Below are positions 4,492-6,143 of a DNA stretch of 6,143 nucleotides, piece by piece. The notes below the pieces were generated by a model that was given only the letters and a program-made list of their open reading frames with translations, was not told where the DNA came from and did not search any database. The stretch lies in NCBI GenBank assembly GCA_030445875.1, contig JASUSX010000131.1, positions 1 through 6,143 on the forward strand. The letters are read 5' to 3'. Both the position numbers and the translations under genes were made by a program. Each line of letters starts with the position of its first letter. Within the stretch, counting starts at the first letter, position 1. Source of the DNA: Clostridia bacterium. GTDB lineage: Bacteria > Bacillota > DSM-521 > Neomoorellales > Neomoorellaceae.

Positions 4492-5430
4492 ATGTTTAAA
4501 GGTAGTCACTATATAAGAATCTACGCCTTTTTTATAATCCTAATCCTGACGATGGTTATAGCAGGGGGGTTCCTTTTGAACAGGCAGGCTAAAAGATTAC
4601 CGCCACCGGCGGAACTTCCCCCGGGGGCAACGCCCGTCCGGGCTGAGGCATATTATGTCAACGCAGCCGTGGCCGATGTGCGGGCTAACCCGGATCAGGG
4701 CGCCGAGCTGGTTACCCAGGCCCTCCTGGGCGATGAGGTCAAGTTCCTGCGGGAAGAAGATGAATGGCTCCAGGGTCAGGTGTCCGATGGTTATATCGGC
4801 TGGATGCAAAAAATGAACCTGGTCAAGGCCGCGCCCCCGCCGGCCCAAGACCTGGTAGCCGTCAGGGTGCCCAGGGCCATATTGTACCTGGAGCCGGGGG
4901 GTGATACTCAAGCCGGGGAGGCCTTGCTGGGTACCGACCTGCCCCTGCTGGAGCAAAAGGGGGATTGGCTGGAGGTCTGGCTGCCGGGGCATACCCCGGC
5001 CTGGGTTGCCCGGCAGGAAATTGAGATCTGGCCCGGGGGTCAAGTAAAAGAAAAACGATCCGGCACGGACGTGATTAAAGTGGCGGAGCGGCTGCTGGGT
5101 GTGGCCTACCTGTGGGGCGGGGTCAGCCTCTACGGTATCGACTGCTCCGGCCTGACCTATATCGCCTATTTCTTAAACGGCGTCCAACTACCCCGGGATG
5201 CCGACATGCAATTCAAGGTCGGCCGGCCGGTTGCCAGGAAAGACCTGCAGCCCGGCGATCTGGTCTTTTTTAATACCAGTGGCACGGGAACACAGCCTAC
5301 CCACGTCGGTATCTACACCGGCAACGGGCAGTTCTTAAATTCCCGCTCCCAACAGGGGGTGGTTATCAGCCGCCTGGATGAGCCCCTTTTTACCGCCGGG
5401 TACCTGGGCGCCCGCCGTTACCTGCCCTGA
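4492..5430 (+). CDS. Membrane-anchored NlpC/P60 cell-wall peptidase with two SH3-like domains
   Basis: This 312-residue peptidoglycan hydrolase of the NlpC/P60 class probably cuts the gamma-D-Glu to diamino-acid bond of stem peptides, as YkfC-like relatives do. ATG 4492 has AGGGAG 4-10 bases upstream. Residues 8-29 are a hydrophobic signal/anchor, followed by a Pro-rich linker (37-48). The first bacterial SH3 domain spans about 53-112 (VADVRANP, LLGDEV, YIGWM) and a divergent second about 120-178 (ALLGTDLPLLEQKGDWLEVWLP). The peptidase domain spans about 190-312: YLWGGVSLYGIDCSGL (206-221) with nucleophile C218, LQPGDLVFF (252-260), and THVGIYTGNGQF (270-281) with H271. The third polar residue, His in many relatives, appears to be N283 (FLNS). 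The order matches gamma-D-glutamyl endopeptidases that use SH3 domains to position the substrate. It stands alone, without an obvious terminator after it. Spore or vegetative wall turnover are both possible. Confidence 0.93.
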   Translation: MFKGSHYIRIYAFFIILILTMVIAGGFLLNRQAKRLPPPAELPPGATPVRAEAYYVNAAVADVRANPDQGAELVTQALLGDEVKFLREEDEWLQGQVSDGYIGWMQKMNLVKAAPPPAQDLVAVRVPRAILYLEPGGDTQAGEALLGTDLPLLEQKGDWLEVWLPGHTPAWVARQEIEIWPGGQVKEKRSGTDVIKVAERLLGVAYLWGGVSLYGIDCSGLTYIAYFLNGVQLPRDADMQFKVGRPVARKDLQPGDLVFFNTSGTGTQPTHVGIYTGNGQFLNSRSQQGVVISRLDEPLFTAGYLGARRYLP

Positions 5431-5628
5431 AATGGCAACACACGGCAAGGACCTGTCCCGGCCGCGTCCAGGTTGCAACTTTGATTAAGTCCCTATGTCA
5501 CCGGGAACACCTGCCTCTTGTGACCAGTACAAAACAAAATTTCGCTTATAGACATAACTGGGCAGGAATTTCCAGCTTGGTGGAGAAATAATAGGTTATT
5601 ATCCTCTGAAGCAATGCGGAGGCTGTTA
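5431..5628. other. Intergenic region with a shift to AT-rich sequence
   Basis: This 198-base gap holds no ORF with an RBS. GC content falls at about 5525, after which the sequence matches the AT-richer gene that follows. I find no clear -35/-10 pair and no terminator with a T-run; GTCAC/GTGAC arms (near 5505-5525) are weak. GGAATTTCC (5565-5573) is a short dyad of unknown meaning. Confidence 0.4.
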
Positions 5629-6143
5629 ATGGTTAAGGAGTTCCATGAAATAAGGGATCCCATCCATACCTTTATCCGGCTTGATTCTGATGAAAGGAGA
5701 GTTCTAAACTCATGGCCCTTTCAAAGGCTACGTTACATCCATCAACTTGCGATGACTTATCTTGTTTATCCAGGTGCTACCCATCGTAGATTCGAACATT
5801 CCCTTGGTGTCATGGAACTAGCAAGCCGGGTTTATGATGTAATTACCCGTGAAGAAAACCTTATAGCTGAAGCAAGAGATTTATTCCCGGAAATTGCAAA
5901 TGAAGACAAACGGCGTTACTGGAAACGAGTATTAAGGATGGCTGCTCTTTGTCACGATATGGGGCACTTACCCTTTTCACACGCCGCTGAACGCGATCTA
6001 CTTCCATCAGGATGGGATCATGAGCGTCTAACGGCAGAAATAATCAGAAGCAAAGAGATGGGTGCTATTTGGAATAACATGTCACCACCGTTAAGGGATG
6101 AGGATATAATTAAACTAGCCATAGGTCCGAAAAAGTTACCGGA
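5629..6143 (+). CDS. HD-domain phosphohydrolase (COG1078/SAMHD1-like), 3' end beyond window
   Basis: The first 171 residues are inside the window and the gene continues past 6143. ATG 5629 has GGAGG (5618-5622) at 6-base spacing. The start EIRDPIHTFIRLD (7-19), then FQRLRYIHQL (31-40), YPGATHRRFEHSLGVMELA (47-65) and AALCHDMGHLPFSHAAE (105-121) is the pattern of HD-superfamily hydrolases related to dNTP triphosphohydrolases and SAMHD1. Metal-binding candidates are H57 in FEHS and the H109-D110 pair, with H113 and H118 nearby; D130/H131 (GWDHE) match the later HE motif. dNTPs or another nucleotide are the likely substrate, but it cannot be read from this part. Codons end in A or T far more often than in the genes to the left, suggesting different ancestry or recent arrival. 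A role in phage defence, known for some dNTPases, is possible only if downstream genes support it. Confidence 0.92.
   Translation, partial: MVKEFHEIRDPIHTFIRLDSDERRVLNSWPFQRLRYIHQLAMTYLVYPGATHRRFEHSLGVMELASRVYDVITREENLIAEARDLFPEIANEDKRRYWKRVLRMAALCHDMGHLPFSHAAERDLLPSGWDHERLTAEIIRSKEMGAIWNNMSPPLRDEDIIKLAIGPKKLP

Noticed and set aside
4167..4509. Minus-strand open frames with repeated HPLLV-type peptides
   Set aside because: The peptide repetition comes from the 64-bp DNA repeats; there is no RBS and the frame is not preserved across all three units.

Overview
The window looks like a chromosomal stretch from a fairly GC-rich, low-redundancy Gram-positive anaerobe of the class Clostridia. Strong GGAGG-type ribosome binding sites, TTGACA-type promoters, GTG/TTG starts and a possible spore-coat-like protein support this. 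A Moorella-like thermophilic acetogen is my best guess, made from codon style and gene families rather than from any database match.

Layout, left to right. Positions 91-948 hold a Cys/Pro-rich protein of unknown function with a weak resemblance to SPOCS/DUF3794 spore proteins. Positions 1036-1373 are a gene graveyard: the N-terminal 45 or so residues of a CrtI-like FAD oxidoreductase, still with an apparently intact promoter and RBS, joined to the first 35 or so residues of what looks like an AbiEii-type nucleotidyltransferase. Positions 1388-1666 (minus) encode a CsoR/CstR-family repressor. It is transcribed divergently from a compact operon at 2057-3649 that encodes two half-size YeeE/YedE (TsuA-type) sulfur-transport membrane proteins and a membrane-anchored rhodanese. 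The operon ends at a strong intrinsic terminator (3661-3696). Positions 3697-4491 contain no intact gene; they hold a decayed MATE-transporter fragment with in-frame stops (minus), a 9-bp triple tandem repeat upstream of it, and three imperfect repeats of about 64 bp. Positions 4492-5430 encode a membrane-anchored cell-wall peptidase (two SH3-like domains plus NlpC/P60). The window ends inside an HD-domain phosphohydrolase gene (from 5629) whose codon use is clearly more AT-rich than its neighbours.

The most coherent system is the sulfur module. Both divergent promoters (1850-1879 minus, 1901-1929 plus) carry a related 20-bp operator-like site just downstream of the -10 box (1827-1846 and 1943-1962), as expected if the CsoR-family protein represses itself and the transport operon. 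The two transporter halves together contain three cysteines, one or two per half, all in conserved GxC-type motifs, matching the cysteine-relay idea known for TsuA. The rhodanese probably handles sulfane sulfur at the outer face of the membrane. I infer that the regulator senses persulfide/sulfane sulfur in this context, although its Cys-His-Cys ligand set would also allow Cu(I).
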